From assembly GCA_003993805.1 (NCBI GenBank), contig RSEF01000019.1, forward strand, positions 5,332,117 through 5,396,116: a DNA stretch of 64,000 nucleotides. The letters are read 5' to 3'. This document shows positions 1 through 14,000 of this stretch, one piece after another. Under the pieces are notes generated by a model that did not search any database, had not been told where the DNA came from, and worked only from the letters and a program-made list of their open reading frames with translations. Both the position numbers and the translations under genes were made by a program. This stretch comes from Himantopus leucocephalus. Lineage: Eukaryota > Chordata > Aves > Charadriiformes > Recurvirostridae. Within the stretch, counting starts at the first letter, position 1. The number at the start of each line of letters is the position of its first letter.

Positions 1-894
1 TCTCAAAAACATCACGTGGTACCTGGCTCTCTCGAGGGCAGGAGCCTTCAGCTATGTGGAGAAGGCTGCCTTTCCTCAGCGTCTTTTCAGAGCCACTTAA
101 TTTTTCCTCTTTTCCTTCATTTTCTCCTCATTTTAATGGGATGGTGAGCCAGAGGTTCCTGTTTTAAGCGGCGGAACGTTGTATTTCATTAACTCCATTA
201 CACACTTGGTTTAATTTCCAATTAGCCTGGGATGCTAGCAAAATAATCTGATTGCTTTGACTGTTTGGCGTTCTAGATCTGCCTAGCTTCCCTCCTGTCC
301 CCCCACCCCCTGCAAAGCTTTTCCGTGTGGGCTGATAGGCAGACACTCAGGTTTTTCACCCACCCCCTTTCCTCCTTGTTAATGTATTTTATACCATTTG
401 CTCTGAGCTAAAGGTTTGAGCTGCCAGAAGGAATAACTGGCAAATCAGTGTTCCTACCTCTGCAGCTCTCCGTTAGGTCGGATCTGGTCTCTCTGGCTGC
501 AGAGGGGGTTTGTCTGTAGGTGGGTTTAAAAATGTTGGGTTCTTGTTAAATCTTTAATGTAGTTTTAAGTGCAGGGTTTATTTTATTTTTTTTTTTAATA
601 AGAGCCTGTGAGATTGAGTTATTCTCATCCCAGTGACACTTCTCTGAGAGTCTAAATTTGTTGGGAAATTCCAGCCAAAAAGCAGGTTTATTGTCATTCG
701 GCTCAACTATGCTCTAACAGGCTGTTGCTGCGACTGCATTTGAATAATGTTGAAGTGTACCCAGGGTGAACTGATTTAAGTCAGCAAGCCAGGGGCCTAT
801 TATTATTAAATCTTCAATCTGCTCTGCATTTGTACTTTCTAGGTGTTTTTTTTTTAAAATGATTCTCATTGGTTGGTAGNGTTTTTTTTAGACT

Positions 895-1128
895 GATTCT
901 CATTGGTTGGTAGCTGTTAGCTTAAAGATGGTATTCGTAATTGTGAGTCAAGTGGGGCGTTTTGCCATGGAGTTAACTTGCACATTTAAGTTCTTAAAAG
1001 CTTNTTTTTTTTTTAAAATGATTCTCATTGGTTGGTAGCTGTTAGCTTAAAGACGGTATTCGTAATTGTGAGTCAAGTGGGGCATTTTGCCATGGAGTTA
1101 ACTTGCACATTTAAGTTCTTAAAAGCTT
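895..1128. repeat. 109-bp direct duplication flanking a single N (assembly artefact)
   Basis: Bases 895-1003 and 1020-1128 are the same 109-bp unit with two substitutions (agatgg/agacgg, gggcg/gggca), separated by N1004 and a T run. A third partial copy precedes N880. Duplicate ends joined by a single N indicate unmerged overlapping contigs or two alleles, not a genomic tandem repeat. Confidence 0.85.
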
Positions 1129-1801
1129 TTCCTGTTCATTAACTCTTTGGGCTCACGTATCTTTGGCTAGTGGGTTGATCTCTGTTTCTTTCATTATTTT
1201 TGAGAACTAAAGACTATACTAGATGTTAGTTTCTTGACCTTTTAGTCTCCTTCCAATCTGTGAAATAAGTTATCCAGCTCCTGGTTGGTTTCTCATCAAA
1301 ACGAGCTTGTTGCATCTTTTGAAAAGCAGAGAATACTTCGTTTGCTAAAGAAGCTTATGGGGTTTTCATTCCTCAGCCAAGGTATGGTATTGGCTGTGAA
1401 ACTTCTCCAGTTCCGTGGAGGACTGTCCTATACCACTTGTAAAGCTTTAGCTTTACTTTTAATATGTTCCCAGCAAGTACATCATCATTGCAATTTATTT
1501 TGAATGTAAAAAAACCCAACCTGTTGTGTAACTTATTTTATCACTTTGGACCTTGTACTTGCTCTTCAGTGTAGTTGGACTTCACTATCTTGTGTTGCTC
1601 TGTTAAGGAAGATGTATCAACTGAGTTGAAGACTTAAGGTTCAGCTTTGAGCTTGTAGATTTTCTTTGGCCAAAACATCTTTCTAAATATTTCCAGTGAC
1701 ACTCAAGTGACTGCCAAAGTATATACTAGGCTACCAGGTGATGTAATGTATGAATTGGTGTTGACTGGTTCTCAATGGACCTTTTTTCCATGCCTGAGTT
1801 A

Positions 1802-1844
1802 TAACTATTAGTGTCCCAAACTNTAACTATTAGCGTCCCAAACT
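1802..1844. repeat. 21-bp duplication around a single N (assembly artefact)
   Basis: Bases 1802-1822 and 1824-1844 are the same 21-mer apart from one substitution (gtgtccc/gcgtccc), split by N1823. This is the same contig-join signature as at 895-1128. Confidence 0.8.
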
Positions 1845-4815
1845 GTGGGCAGCACTTCAATCTTTGTTTACCTGTTGCCTGAGCCATTCCTTAGCGAGAG
1901 CTGTCAGCAAAGCAGGAGTCGTTGTGTGCTAGAATGAAGCCGTGCAGTGCTGGCTTGGATTGCTCGATGTTCCTGTCTCGTAATGAAGCCAATGGCAGTG
2001 CCAATGAAGAGAGGTGAGCGTGCATACTTGAACCAGTGTTTGTGTTGGACTGGTTCCTGAAATCTGTTTTCATTTCAACTGTGCTGCGGCTGTGTAAAAA
2101 GCCTTGAAGATGCTAATTATTTTTGTTGGCATACCGTAACGTATCAATATGTTCAGTGTGAATCGCCAGCAAGTACTTTTTTTTTTTTTTTAATAAATGT
2201 TGCTTAAAGTTTGAAGATACTCCCCATCCCTTCCCTTATCCCTTTTTGCTTCATTTATCTTGTCACCAAGTTGACAGCAGCACTGTTCTGCTGAGGTAGA
2301 AGGTGGGGGCCAGCTGTAACTGTGGACTATGAGAATGTATATCCCAGCCCATCTGGCGGAACGGCGCTGCCACCAAACGTTTCACAGCCCCTTCCAGTCC
2401 TTTTTCTGTAACACCGAAGGAGACCACAGCCTATACTCCTAAGTGCATGTTGCCATCTGACGTGCTCTCGTGGATGCTTTTAATGGAAATCTGACATCTG
2501 TTGGGTTGCTATGTATTGTCCCATCCTCAGCTTTGGTGTGGACACTTGCCTTTATGCTGCCCTGCTAGTTCCTGAAAAGAGCAGGGAAAGATCCTAAAAG
2601 CAAGACCTCGTTCACAGCCACGTCTCTGGGTTGGAGCTACTGTGTACTCAACAGCATTTCCGTGCATCCTTTGCCGGTGGCAAACTTGGTGATAGACTTC
2701 ACTTACTCTGCAAGGAAAGAAACTTAAGAGCAGCTGCTTTGGCTTGTACTTGCCCCAGGGTTTAGGATATCCCTGTGGCCCAATTGCTGCAACAAAGGTC
2801 GTGCCCGGCAGTGGGTGTGCATTTGCCAAAACTCAGCCCGATTCCTTAGTCCCCCTCTGACGGGGACCTTTCCGCGATGCTTTGGCTCTGTCACTTTTTT
2901 TTATTACTTCAAATTTCTTTTCGAATGTCCTCTCTTCATTTTATAAGTGCTTTTTCATAATGGTTTTGAACTTTCCAGTTGCTTTTATGATTAGTCTTCA
3001 CTTGTAAACTTCCAAAATATGATGAAATTAAAACCGTATTTTACTTCAGTTTTACGCTATGTCACATTAACCAGTCAGGAATTAGGCAAATTAAATAATG
3101 GGAAGAATCAGCAGCATATCTTAATAAGATACTCATTAAAACGGTACAAGAAGACAGCAGTTCTGATTGCTAATGATTTTGGTGACAGAAGGCTCATTCA
3201 GCTAATGAAATTCATAAAATCTTGGATGAAAATCCTATCTCTGACCTCTAGGTGTGAAATGCAAACCAATCAACATTGCTTGTGCAATGACTTTGGAATA
3301 TATTGGTTTAATGACAAGCAGTGATGGGAACAATGCAGAGAATTTTCTGGTCATGCTGTTCTTGTTTTCAGTGTACTGCATCAAAAGCATCTTTAGTCAT
3401 CCAAAGAATCAGATGATTTTAGCTAAGATGTTTCTTTGCCTTAATCCCATAGAAAATAATGCTATAAATCTTCGTTCTAGTGGGTATGAATTGTGAGTTG
3501 GGCTGGACATGATACATGTTGTAAAATATCCTGAAAATGCCTTTTCATAGGGTATATCAGTTTTGTGTGTCAAACTCAGGCTTAAATCCTTTTTCTAGTT
3601 AGTTAAAAAAATAAGACTTTTGTCTCGTCTGCAAATTTTCTATTTTTGTCTATATATTCTGCAACTCTTCTGTTTTAAAAATCTTCACATGGCATCTGTT
3701 AGAACTGTTGAACTTGAGTATGGAACTAAGAATTAGAAATATGTGTTGCATTCCCACTTCTCGCTCTTGTCAGGCTGGACCCTGGACAGACCCCCTCTCT
3801 GCTTCCTTTCGTCCACGCTCAGGAAAGAGAAGACCTCATATAGCCTTAAAGGCAGTGAGAATGTTTTCAGTGATGAGTGTGCTGGAGTGCTTGCTTTAAG
3901 GGGACTCCATAAAGCAGACAAACGGATGCTATGGATTCCAAATTCAATTTGGAACTGAAATATGTATTATTAAAAATTTAGTAGGTGCTGTCCACTTCAG
4001 GGAAGCCGTGTGTTTGCTTTCAAACTGGGCGACCTAACAGACTTGCTACGGAGCTGAAGGCTGCCTGGCACTTGATACCTCCTCTTCCCAAGGAGATGGT
4101 TCTTCTCATTTCTCAGATCTCGTTAAGCAATGTGCCACGGGACTGCCAGGGGGAAATTAGGCAAGAGGTATCAATTCCTGAATGAGTAGGGCAATTAGAG
4201 GTGTTGAGACTTTGACTGTATCAGTTGAGCATCTCCTGGAAGTGGGGGGAGGTGATGCCTCCTTGAAGCAAACTAGGGTGGAAGTCTGGAGCCTGAAGGA
4301 AGGTGAGATGTTCTTGTGCCGGGTGGACGCTTTCTGATGCCATCTCTAGCACCCTCCAGAGTAAAGTCTCTTGTGAGATCCTGGTCCCAGGTCCCTATTC
4401 TGTCCAGAGGTGACTTTAACTTTTGTTTACCTTCAATGAAAATACTTTCAAGTTGTGATTTCTCTAGCAAAATGCTCTTTGCGCCCATGCTGGCTTTTCA
4501 TGTTTCCTGTGTGTGTCAGCAGCCTCCTCCTGCTGTGCTGCTGCTATTTCACTTCTTCCCCAAGAGACTCTTCAAATTTTGGCAAAGAGCAAGGTTACAG
4601 TCAAGCTTTGGGCTCTCCAGGTTGGTTGTGAGGTTGTACTGGGTCCCTGAAGGCTCGGATGACTGACAGAGTGGCTGCTGCTGGGCAGCTGATAGCACGC
4701 ACCAGCATCTCAGCGTTTGTTTCCCACGTGTAACCCATGCTAAGCCCAAGTTAATCCCTGCCAAGCTGCTGATGGCATGCTAGCAAAGAACGCGTCTCCT
4801 TGTCTCTTCTCCTAG

Positions 4816-5006
4816 GTGGTAGCGAACGCTGTGGCTGCCTTGTCGGAAATCAGTGAATCGCATCCCAACAGCAACCTGCTGGATTTGAACCCTCAGAACA
4901 TTAACAAGCTGCTGACGGCTTTAAATGAGTGCACGGAGTGGGGCCAGATCTTCATCCTGGACTGTCTGTCCAACTACAACCCCAAGGATGACCGCGAAGC
5001 TCAGAG
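4816..5006 (+). CDS. AP2B1: AP2B1 exon a: residues 176-238 and part of S239
   Basis: This 191-nt exon lies between acceptor ctcctag and donor gtatgc and reads [16 protein letters not shown] onward to DDREAQ. It forms trunk alpha-solenoid (HEAT/ARM-like) helices. The NPQNINK and LSNYNPK segments are the beta2 rather than the beta1 forms. It ends in phase 2: its last AG pairs with the first C of the next exon to make serine. The frame enters with GTG, a valine and not a start; coding continues upstream outside the window. Confidence 0.97.
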
Positions 5007-8000
5007 GTATGCTTGTTCCTGCTCTTTGCACGGGCCATTTAAGGTTATTCGCTAGCAGGGCACTTGCAGGCTTCTGACAGTGTTGCAACTCTGGAAAGGG
5101 CTTCTCATATCAGGGGGCTGTGTTCAGGTCTGTAACAGCACAAATAAGACTTGAAGTAAAAGAGATTTGAAAGAGAGTCAACTTTGGGTAGTTTGGGCTG
5201 ATGCTGGAAACCTGCCCCTTCCCTTTGCAGAATTTTCCCACTTTCTCTGTTTATCATTAGCTTTTTTTAACTTCTTTCCATTCTTACGGGAAATGGCACA
5301 CCTGTAACAATGGTTGACCCATTTGGAAGCATCATTTGAGGATTTTCTGTTTTGAAGCAGAGCTTTCAAATCTGGTTTTGCTACTTCGAGAGGCCAGAAG
5401 CCCTTATAGGTTTGGAGGCTTCCAAAGTACTGCAGGTCTGAGACTGGAATGTGGGTTTTTTTTCCAACTAAAAACAAGTCTGTGATATGATAGAACTGAA
5501 AATAGTAGGAAATGATTTTTCTTATCACTCCAAATTCACCTTTATGCTTTTACCTTTAGCTGCAATGACTAAACCTAAATACAAAGAGCTGAGGGTTTAG
5601 GTAGTGGGGTGTTAATTCATGTGCTTCAAGCCTCCTCCTCATCTGTGTCCAGAATCACAAAAAGTCAGATTCTATACCCAAGAGAACAAGGAACCAGCAG
5701 AGAAAATTACTTAGAATAGGGGGATTCTCAGACTTGATGTATTTCATGTAGATGATGTTGGGGGTGGAGGGGGAGGAAGGGGCAGAAGCCGACAACCAAA
5801 ATCCTGGGCAGGCCTTTTTGAATTTGAACGTTTCTTCATTGATTGTTTTTTGAGGCACAACAGATAATCCACTCTTTTTTTTTTTAAAAAAAAAAAAAGC
5901 CTGCCAGTAGTCTTGCTGATTATTTTTTCTTTCCCACCTCCTTCCCCCTTGTGCTCTGTTTCTGCGCCAGAAACAGCTATTAATGAGTGCTAGGAACCCG
6001 CCGAGACCTCCAGGGTGTCAGGCCAGTATTATCCTAGCTTTGCCAGAAAGGGACTGCTAGTTTGAACAACTGTGACTGTGTCCCAGTTCCTCATGCATAA
6101 CTCCTCTGAAGAGCGGTGTATAAAACTGGATGGGCAGTAACTACTTTTACTCCTTTGGAGTGGAGTTTGACTCTCGGAGCCTGCCTTATTTCAGATAGGA
6201 GAATGACAGCACCTGGGTTTATGTAGTGTTCTCCTTTACCCCTGTGCATGGAGAAACTGAGGCACGGAGAGATGAAGCAGCTTTGGCACACCAGGTGATC
6301 TTGGGCAGCAGCAGCTGGGGACTGTCCCCAACTCTGCCTAAGACCCCTCTGCTCTTCGCTTAGCTGCTTCCCTTCCAGGGTGTCTGAAAGCAAATCTTCC
6401 ACGGAAAGAAACTTCCAGAGGCACAGATGGGAATAAGATTGTTCTGGGTTAGCAATATGCAGGAGGGGGTGGGAAGAAACTTGACAGATGCTGTAAGAAA
6501 GACCATATGAACCCAAACTTCCTTTCTGCTTGGGATGGGTTGTTTAGGATGCTGTTGATTATAGGATCCACTGAGGCGAGTGGTGAAGCTGAGACTTGGG
6601 AGGATATTTAGGTCACTCTTTCCCTATATCTTTAGAGTAACACAACCCTTTTTTTGCAGAAACAAATGGTTGAAATGGCAGCACCCCTCCCAATGAAGCC
6701 AGAAGCGAGTATAACCTTCGAATGATTATACGGGGGCTGAAGTGTTTTTCTGATAGCTGTTTTGTTAAAGTTGTGTTTGTAAGTGACAGACAAGATCACA
6801 GAAATAGAGAATACCAGCAGGCAAAGGCAGAAAGCACTAATAACTGCACATGCGTTGGGACTGTAATGCTGAGAGCTGGAAGAGTTCCTGAGCTAACTGG
6901 CAGGAGAGAATCTTGAAGCTGTGAGAGAAGTCATTCTTGTTTGCTTCCTGCTGTGTTCAGGAAAGCAGGACTTTGCCTGTTCTCTGTGAACAAAACCAAA
7001 TCAAAGTAGTGTCTAAGAAGCTGTCTTCAGCCATGTCCGATCTCCTAAATTCAGATAAGATCTGAAATGTTCTGAAATACATGTGAACCCTTTCTTATTC
7101 CCCTGTCTCCAGCATTTGTGAACGGGTGACCCCTCGGCTGTCTCATGCCAACTCGGCAGTGGTGCTGTCAGCAGTGAAGGTCTTGATGAAGTTCCTGGAA
7201 CTTCTTCCCAAGGACTCTGACTATTACAACATGCTGCTGAAGAAACTTGCCCCACCGCTGGTGACCCTGCTGTCTGGAGAGCCTGAAGTTCAGTATGTTG
7301 CCCTGAGGAACATCAACTTGATTGTGCAGAAAAGGTAAAGCCTCACAGGGGTGTTATTCCTGGGTTGTGGAAGGGCATCTGGTTATCTCAGACCTTCAGA
7401 TATGTCCACATGCACAGCACTTCATTTAATCCAGGGTCAGATCCCTCAAGGGATGGATTAAGCAGTCTCATGACTCTGGTAGCCTGGATTCGCTTTCTTT
7501 ACAGCATCCCTGTGATACCAGTCTCGTACAGTATTTCTTTACCTGCCTCTCTCTTCACCACCTTCTGAAGAGCAGTAAGAACTGCCTCTCATTAGACTAT
7601 AAATCAGATTGCAAATAGGAAAGAGGGTGTAACTCTACAGTTCGTAGTGACCTGTAGAAACTCAATGTGCCTCCGCTATTCTCTTCAGCACAGAAGAACC
7701 AGGCTGGTGACATATTGATGTACAATGAGTTCATTTTTTTCCACCAGTTTACTCCCACATGCATGTTTAAATACTGCCGTTCCTTGCGGGAAAGGTGGGA
7801 TAGGTTGGATAGCACTTTGTGGTTGTATTCGAGGCAGAGTTACTGTGCACTGGTGTCTTGCAAGAGAAAGCAGAAAATGAGTTTGTAGGTGGGTTTTGCA
7901 TTGAGATAAGGATGTTATTCTTTCACTGAAAATGCTGTCATCCTCTACTGACTGCAGTGGTTGGCTCAGCAGTTCAAATGGAGGAAGCAGAGATGTAGTA

Positions 8001-11000
8001 ATAGTCAGAGATACCTGAATTCTGCATTTTATATCTAAATCTTTTTTCTCCAGCTTTCTAACTGTCTTCAAATTGCTGTTCTCATATGTTTGTTTGCATG
8101 TCCTGGACGCAATGTGGCACCATCCTGTTTCTCAGTGAATGTTTGGGTAGATTTCGAAGCAAAAGATACCTTTGGTTAGGATAGAGCCCCTTGTTTTTAC
8201 CTGTCTTGAGTGAAACAACGTTATGTTCCCTCCAGGCCTGAAATCCTGAAGCAGGAAATCAAGGTGTTCTTTGTGAAGTACAACGACCCAATCTATGTCA
8301 AACTGGAGAAACTGGACATCATGATCCGACTAGCTTCTCAAGCAAACATCGCCCAGGTCAGCTGAGGAACTTCTGATGTGTTCTGGGGATGGAAAACCCT
8401 CTCGTGGTCCTTGCATGAGGATGTATGCAACTACTGCTAGTGTTGTCCTGGCTTTTAGGCATCACTGTCCCTGGTATAGTGCTCTTTGCAGCTACTTAAT
8501 GGGAGATGTTGGAGTTTCCTCCGTAATTTAAATGTTAATAGAATGGTATGTCTTGCATCGTGACCCCTAGGTAGATCTTGTTTTACAGATTACAATTCCA
8601 GGAGGAGAGCTGATGTCTCTGTCAAATGAGTCACAGCTAGTGCCGAGGTTGGAATGAGAGGCTTGTTTCAAGTGAGAGGTGTGCCTGTAATGGAGGCATT
8701 CAGAAAGGCCAAAGATTACAGAAGTGTGAATTTCAAGTGTATTAGTTAAATTGTTAAACCCTTGCACAGGCACTCCTCAGAGCTAAAATAACCTTTATTT
8801 TGCTTAACTTGCGTCCAGAGTGGAAATTGCACAAAGCTAAAGTTAAACTGAATTGCCACTGCTTTACAGTGTAGATTCTGCTTGGATTTGATGTAGTTTT
8901 AATCCAAATTCCTTTCTTAAAGGAAATGTTCTTGAGTGCTACCCTGGCCACAAGACCTAACACTAATGCAGAATGATTAATGCCTCTGGTTAGTGTTATT
9001 ATTGTCCTATCCTAATTGTCACAAACCAATTTCACTTAATGTGACATTTTTGAGCAGCTTTTAAGCAGCTCTCTCCTCTGATGTTTTTTTTTTTTGGAAC
9101 AGAGCAAGGTAATTCATGTCCCTTTTGGACTGGGGACATGGAAAACATTTTAAAAATCGGTTTTCATGAGAATGTATTCAGAATTTTCTATTTACTCTTA
9201 GTAGACTCCATATCAATTTTAATGCATAATGTTCAGATAGCACAGGTTGTTTGGATGAAAGGCAGTGGTGTCTGGAGGGCAAAGTCTGGGAATGGGGTCT
9301 GCAGACTAATGAATGAATCTCTTCCTGATTCTAAAGAGGCATTCCTAAAAACAACCCAAGCTTCATCAGAAATATACCCCAACATGAGACGCAAGTAGAG
9401 CAGCCTTCTACCCGCATCTTCCCTGTGTGGGTTGTCGAGACTCTTCATCTCCGAGCCCGTTCTAGACCAAGGCACGTGGACTTGGGCAGTATTTGAAAAG
9501 CATAAGCTGCTAAAGCAGGGTGCTCTAAGTGCTGTGCAGCATAGATCATCCAAGGAAATAATAAAACTTCAAAACACAGATGTCCTGTCTACTCCTTGCA
9601 GATTTATTTGTCTGCAGTCTGGCCCTTCAAGGCCTCTTTATCTTGTCATTGTTCTGAGCAATTGGCATCGACTAGAGATTTTTCAAACAACTGTCTGGCT
9701 TTATGCTGTTCACCTCTCCCTTGCAATCTATTTGTGACATCACAATGAAATCCCTGATGTCATGTTTGACATGAGAAACTGAAACGAATGAGATTTGGAG
9801 GGAATATAAATGCGTAGGGTCTTTTTTTAAAATCATTTTTTTCGAAGCTAAGCAATTTTTTTATGATAAAGTAGCTTTTTAGTTAGTGGTCTGTAACATC
9901 CCAGCAGGTCCTGGTTTAAGCCTTTGTTCAGTTTCCATTAGCAAAAAGAACTGAGACAAAATAGTAAAACTTATTCTTAAGAGGGGTAATGTCTTCACAC
10001 TGTTATTAATCTCTGTATAGGTGTTCCACGGTGTCCTCAGGTGTGCTCTGCATCCTCCTTTTGGATCCACTAGGGATCCAGAGGTCCATCTCAGCACAGA
10101 AAACGAGAGATAAAAAATGGTTGTTGCTGAGAGCTTTGTGTACAGTGAATGTAGAACAATAAGTACAATAAACCACACATAAAATCTGCGTGTACGGATG
10201 TGACCCCTATTTCACTGCAGTTTCGGTGTAAGAAGGAATAGCAACATTTAAGTTTGGCAGAGCTGATTTTGTCCCCAGCTTTTGATCAGGGTGATTTGAA
10301 AATCATCTAGACCGAACCGTCTTTTGGCTTTGGTTAGCCTAAACCAAGTTTTGCTGCCTAATCCAAGCCAGTGGGTTTCAGAGATAAAGACTGATTGCAG
10401 AGTTTGACTATGTTAGCTTTGAAAGTGTGTGGCTAGCCTTGAAAGAGTACATCCTGCTCGTTTGCTGGTATTCAAGTAGCATCGCTTGTCAGAGTGGGAT
10501 ATTCTCTCTGTGACCCCAGGGACTCATGTTAGTGCGCTTCCTCTGCAGGTCCTGGCAGAGCTCAAGGAATACGCTACTGAGGTGGACGTTGACTTTGTGC
10601 GCAAGGCTGTCCGAGCAATTGGGCGCTGTGCCATCAAGGTTGAGGCAAGTATTTGAAACGAGGTTTTCTGGGGCTCTCTGTCTTCAGAAACAACGATGGG
10701 CTTCACCATCTCATTCCCACGTTACACAAATTTTCTTTGCTTCTGTGGTGGCAATCAAGTGACCTGGGTACGTGATGCTCGTGGGCAAGCCCCAGCGGAA
10801 CAGCAGGACTTGTGAGCTCCAGTTGAGTATATCACAGGAGGGTGGTGTGCTCCTCTCAGACCTCAGCTCGCAGGCAGAGCAAGGCAGCTAAATCATCCTT
10901 GATGGAATATCTTACTGCACTGGCTTCATTGGAACAATGACAACTTATCCGTGAGGACCTCCTTTAATAGCTGTGGCCTGACCTTTTGAAGGGGGAAGGA

Positions 11001-14000
11001 GAAGAGATTGTGCAGAGCAACTCAGTATTGTGAAATATTTTGTCCCCCCTGTTTCAGCTGAATAGAACACGAGCATAGAATGAGATCTGGGCCACTTAAG
11101 TGCAATTTGCACAAACATAGAGTGACCCTATCTGCTTATCTAGTGTTACAGCTCCATATATCTTGTAGCTTCATTTGGAGTGTGCTCTCTTTAGCCTAGA
11201 TGCTTATGCAAATAAGTTCCCAAGAACCTCTGCAGTTATCCAAAACAGCAGTCTGAAATGTCCTCTGCCGGTTGCACATCCACCAAAATGCTCATAATAG
11301 AATATTATTTTTTTTTAGTGCTGTCCCTGTTAATTTCCCTGTAAGTGAATCTGGTATGCTTGACAGGAGCTCCGAAAGCCTGTGAAGAGAGAGAAGACTT
11401 ATGCTGTGGTGTTGGTACTTTTCAGTAAACTGATAACTGAGTGCAAAATGTCACATAAGTGGTCTAATTTCAGCTGAGCTCATTTAGCATTTGCTAAAGT
11501 GTGTTCCCATGAGCATTTCCTGCCAGCAGATTTAAATAAGAACCTAATCATGCCTGGCTGAGTCTAGTGTCAGTGCACAGGTTTCCCTTGTTGAAGCTAA
11601 GCTAAGTCTGTGTAAAGAGGATACCAACTTCTGTCCTTCTGGGAGAACTGACCGCCCATGCAGCCTTCTCTTCCTTCCCTCAGCTCTTAGAGGCTTAGCA
11701 CTGCCGTGGACTTTCTTTTAAGCAGGGCCCAACAGAGCGGGTGATCGCTGCCTCTGTTTCATGGCTGTAGTTCGAAATACTGTAGTGCTCCGTCCGTGTC
11801 GGTGCAGGCAGGAGGCTGTCTGCATGGAGCCGCAGCAGCGACAGTACAAAATACTCTTGAGCATGGAAGAGGGCTACTGAGAAGTACAAAGAAGCTGGTG
11901 GCAGCCCTTTTTGTAGCAGTGCTTGTGCTGGGGCGTGGGAGCTTGCTTTAGTTCTCGGTAGGGACTTTCTCACTAGGACTCGGCCACGTGTCTGTCCTAG
12001 TTTCACATGAAAGGTGGTGTATTCCTGCAGTATCAGGATGGTTTTAGAAGTTTTTATCCTTTCCTGCCCTCATCCCCTGTATTCTTTCTTCCCATCCCTG
12101 ATGCCATGATAGTCGCATTCAATATGCAAAGGACTAATAATAATGTCCCAGCAACTTTGAAGTGACCCTCTAACTGTGTAACTGTGTGTCTCAGTAAGTA
12201 GTGTTAACCTTGATTTTTAGCAACACTCCTTTGAAGACACTGCTGCTAAAGATAAGGTCTGTTTACTTCTCTGACAAGAGCCAGATTTAAAGAGAGCAAA
12301 TATAGAACAACTCATTACAGTGTCCTCATCTGTAGGTTAATCCCTGTCCCCAGTGCATCTGTGTTTACTAAAGGCTGTTTGCACTGTGAGTTGCGACTAA
12401 TGGAAGAATGTTCTTAGAGCCATCAGTGTCCAGGTTCCCAAGGCTTAGAAATCTGCTTTTTGATATAGGGCACAGCTGGCAGGAGTATTCACAGGGAACC
12501 TCAGCTCTGCCTTCGAGTATCCTACTTTTGTCTAATTGTCTCTCCTAGAAAAGTAAGACAGTAAATAAATTTGTCTGCTGTGACATCTGCCGTAGAGCAA
12601 GTGTGGCATTACCTTTGCTGCGCAGCAGCGTGTGGTACCAACAGCAGAGGTAGTGCTCGCTTTGGAAATGTAAGTAGTACCCATGCTGAACTGCAAGGCT
12701 GATGGATTTTGCCCAGGTTTTGCCAGTCATATCAGTTTGGGGGATGTCAGAACGTCATTTTGCATGGATGGACTACTTGGGCTCAGTTTGCTTGGGTATC
12801 TCTACAGCAAACTGTGTGGTGTAGCTGGACTGGATAGCGTGAGGTGAGTGGGTTGTGCGTTGGTTTGCTCCATTGGCAGCACTAGACAAAGTCATCTGAT
12901 GCTTTGATTGTAAGGAAATAAGGTACCACTCCTACGGGAAAAGAAAATGAAGTGGATGCAGTAAGAATAGTGATTGCTCCGAAGCAAAGGAGAAGCAGAA
13001 GGAGTCATATTAGAGGGGCATCTGTCTCAGTTCCAGGAGATTCTGCCAGCAGCCGGGTTCTTAGAAATCGTTGAGGCTTATGGCTGTGAGCATGGTATGT
13101 ACTACTTTGGTAATCTTGCAGGCTTTCATTTGGTTTCTACAGAAAAACAAAGCAAGTTTGAAGTTGGTTGTCCTTCCTCACTCCAACTGGAGAGCAGTTC
13201 TGGCTGGGGCACTCTTTCATCAGTTTGCAAAGCACTGCAGTCCCCAGGGATGTCCACCTTCAAACAGCAATGTGTTTACAGGGGATGGGGTGAGCTGAGA
13301 TGTATTTTGTTACAGGGAAATTTTGTTAGAAGGACTGCTGTACTGTGCATGTGCCCACGTGACTGCTCACTTTCCAAGGGACTCTTGGGCTAAAAATCAA
13401 TACTGCATATTTCAAAGTGGATGTCGTATTTTTCCTGGAAAAATCACGCTTTGAAGTGTCTAAAGAAAAATAAACATTAATTTGCTTTTTCCTCGAATTC
13501 TGCAGCTTTTAAAGCTTTGCTAGTTGTAGGCTCTGATAGGGCTGGACTGCGTGTTGCAAACAGTGACTGATGCCGTAGGTTCTGTAGAGTAGAGTTGACT
13601 TAGGACAGACTTACCCCAAGTGCCCCTTAAAGCCCCTTTTTCAAATATCTAGTGAAAGGTGTTGAGAAACTAGTAAGAGATGAAATCGCAAGCTCTGAAG
13701 CATCTAGCTTGCAAGGACTTTGAGTGGGGTTCCCACTGTGAGCAGTATCAATCGTGTTGAGCCAGGGCCATGGTCAGTCTCCATGAAACGGAAGAGCCTT
13801 CCAGGTCACAGGCCTCAAGTCTCTTCTTGAAGAGAAGGAGAAGAGATCAGAGCAGGACATTGTCAGATTGCCATTTCACTGCCTCTGTTATGGCATAGTA
13901 CCTGCACAGCTATGCTAAGGGGGGAGAGGTATAAAAACATATGATGTCAATCATATAATTTTATATGATGCCTCTCCTTACTCTGATACCAATTGTATTG

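Larger units (their letters stand above)
1..4815. other. AP2B1 intron (5' part outside window)
   Basis: I recognise no exon here. It is AT-rich with poly-T runs, and contains false-duplication blocks next to single Ns at 880, 1004 and 1823. Open frames such as 3019-3324 have no adaptin or other recognisable similarity. The AP2B1 exon preceding exon a (residues up to 175) is not in the window. Confidence 0.8.

Noticed and set aside
895..1128. Biological tandem repeat
   Set aside because: The copies abut a single N and share the pattern of other contig joins, so an assembly artefact explains them better.
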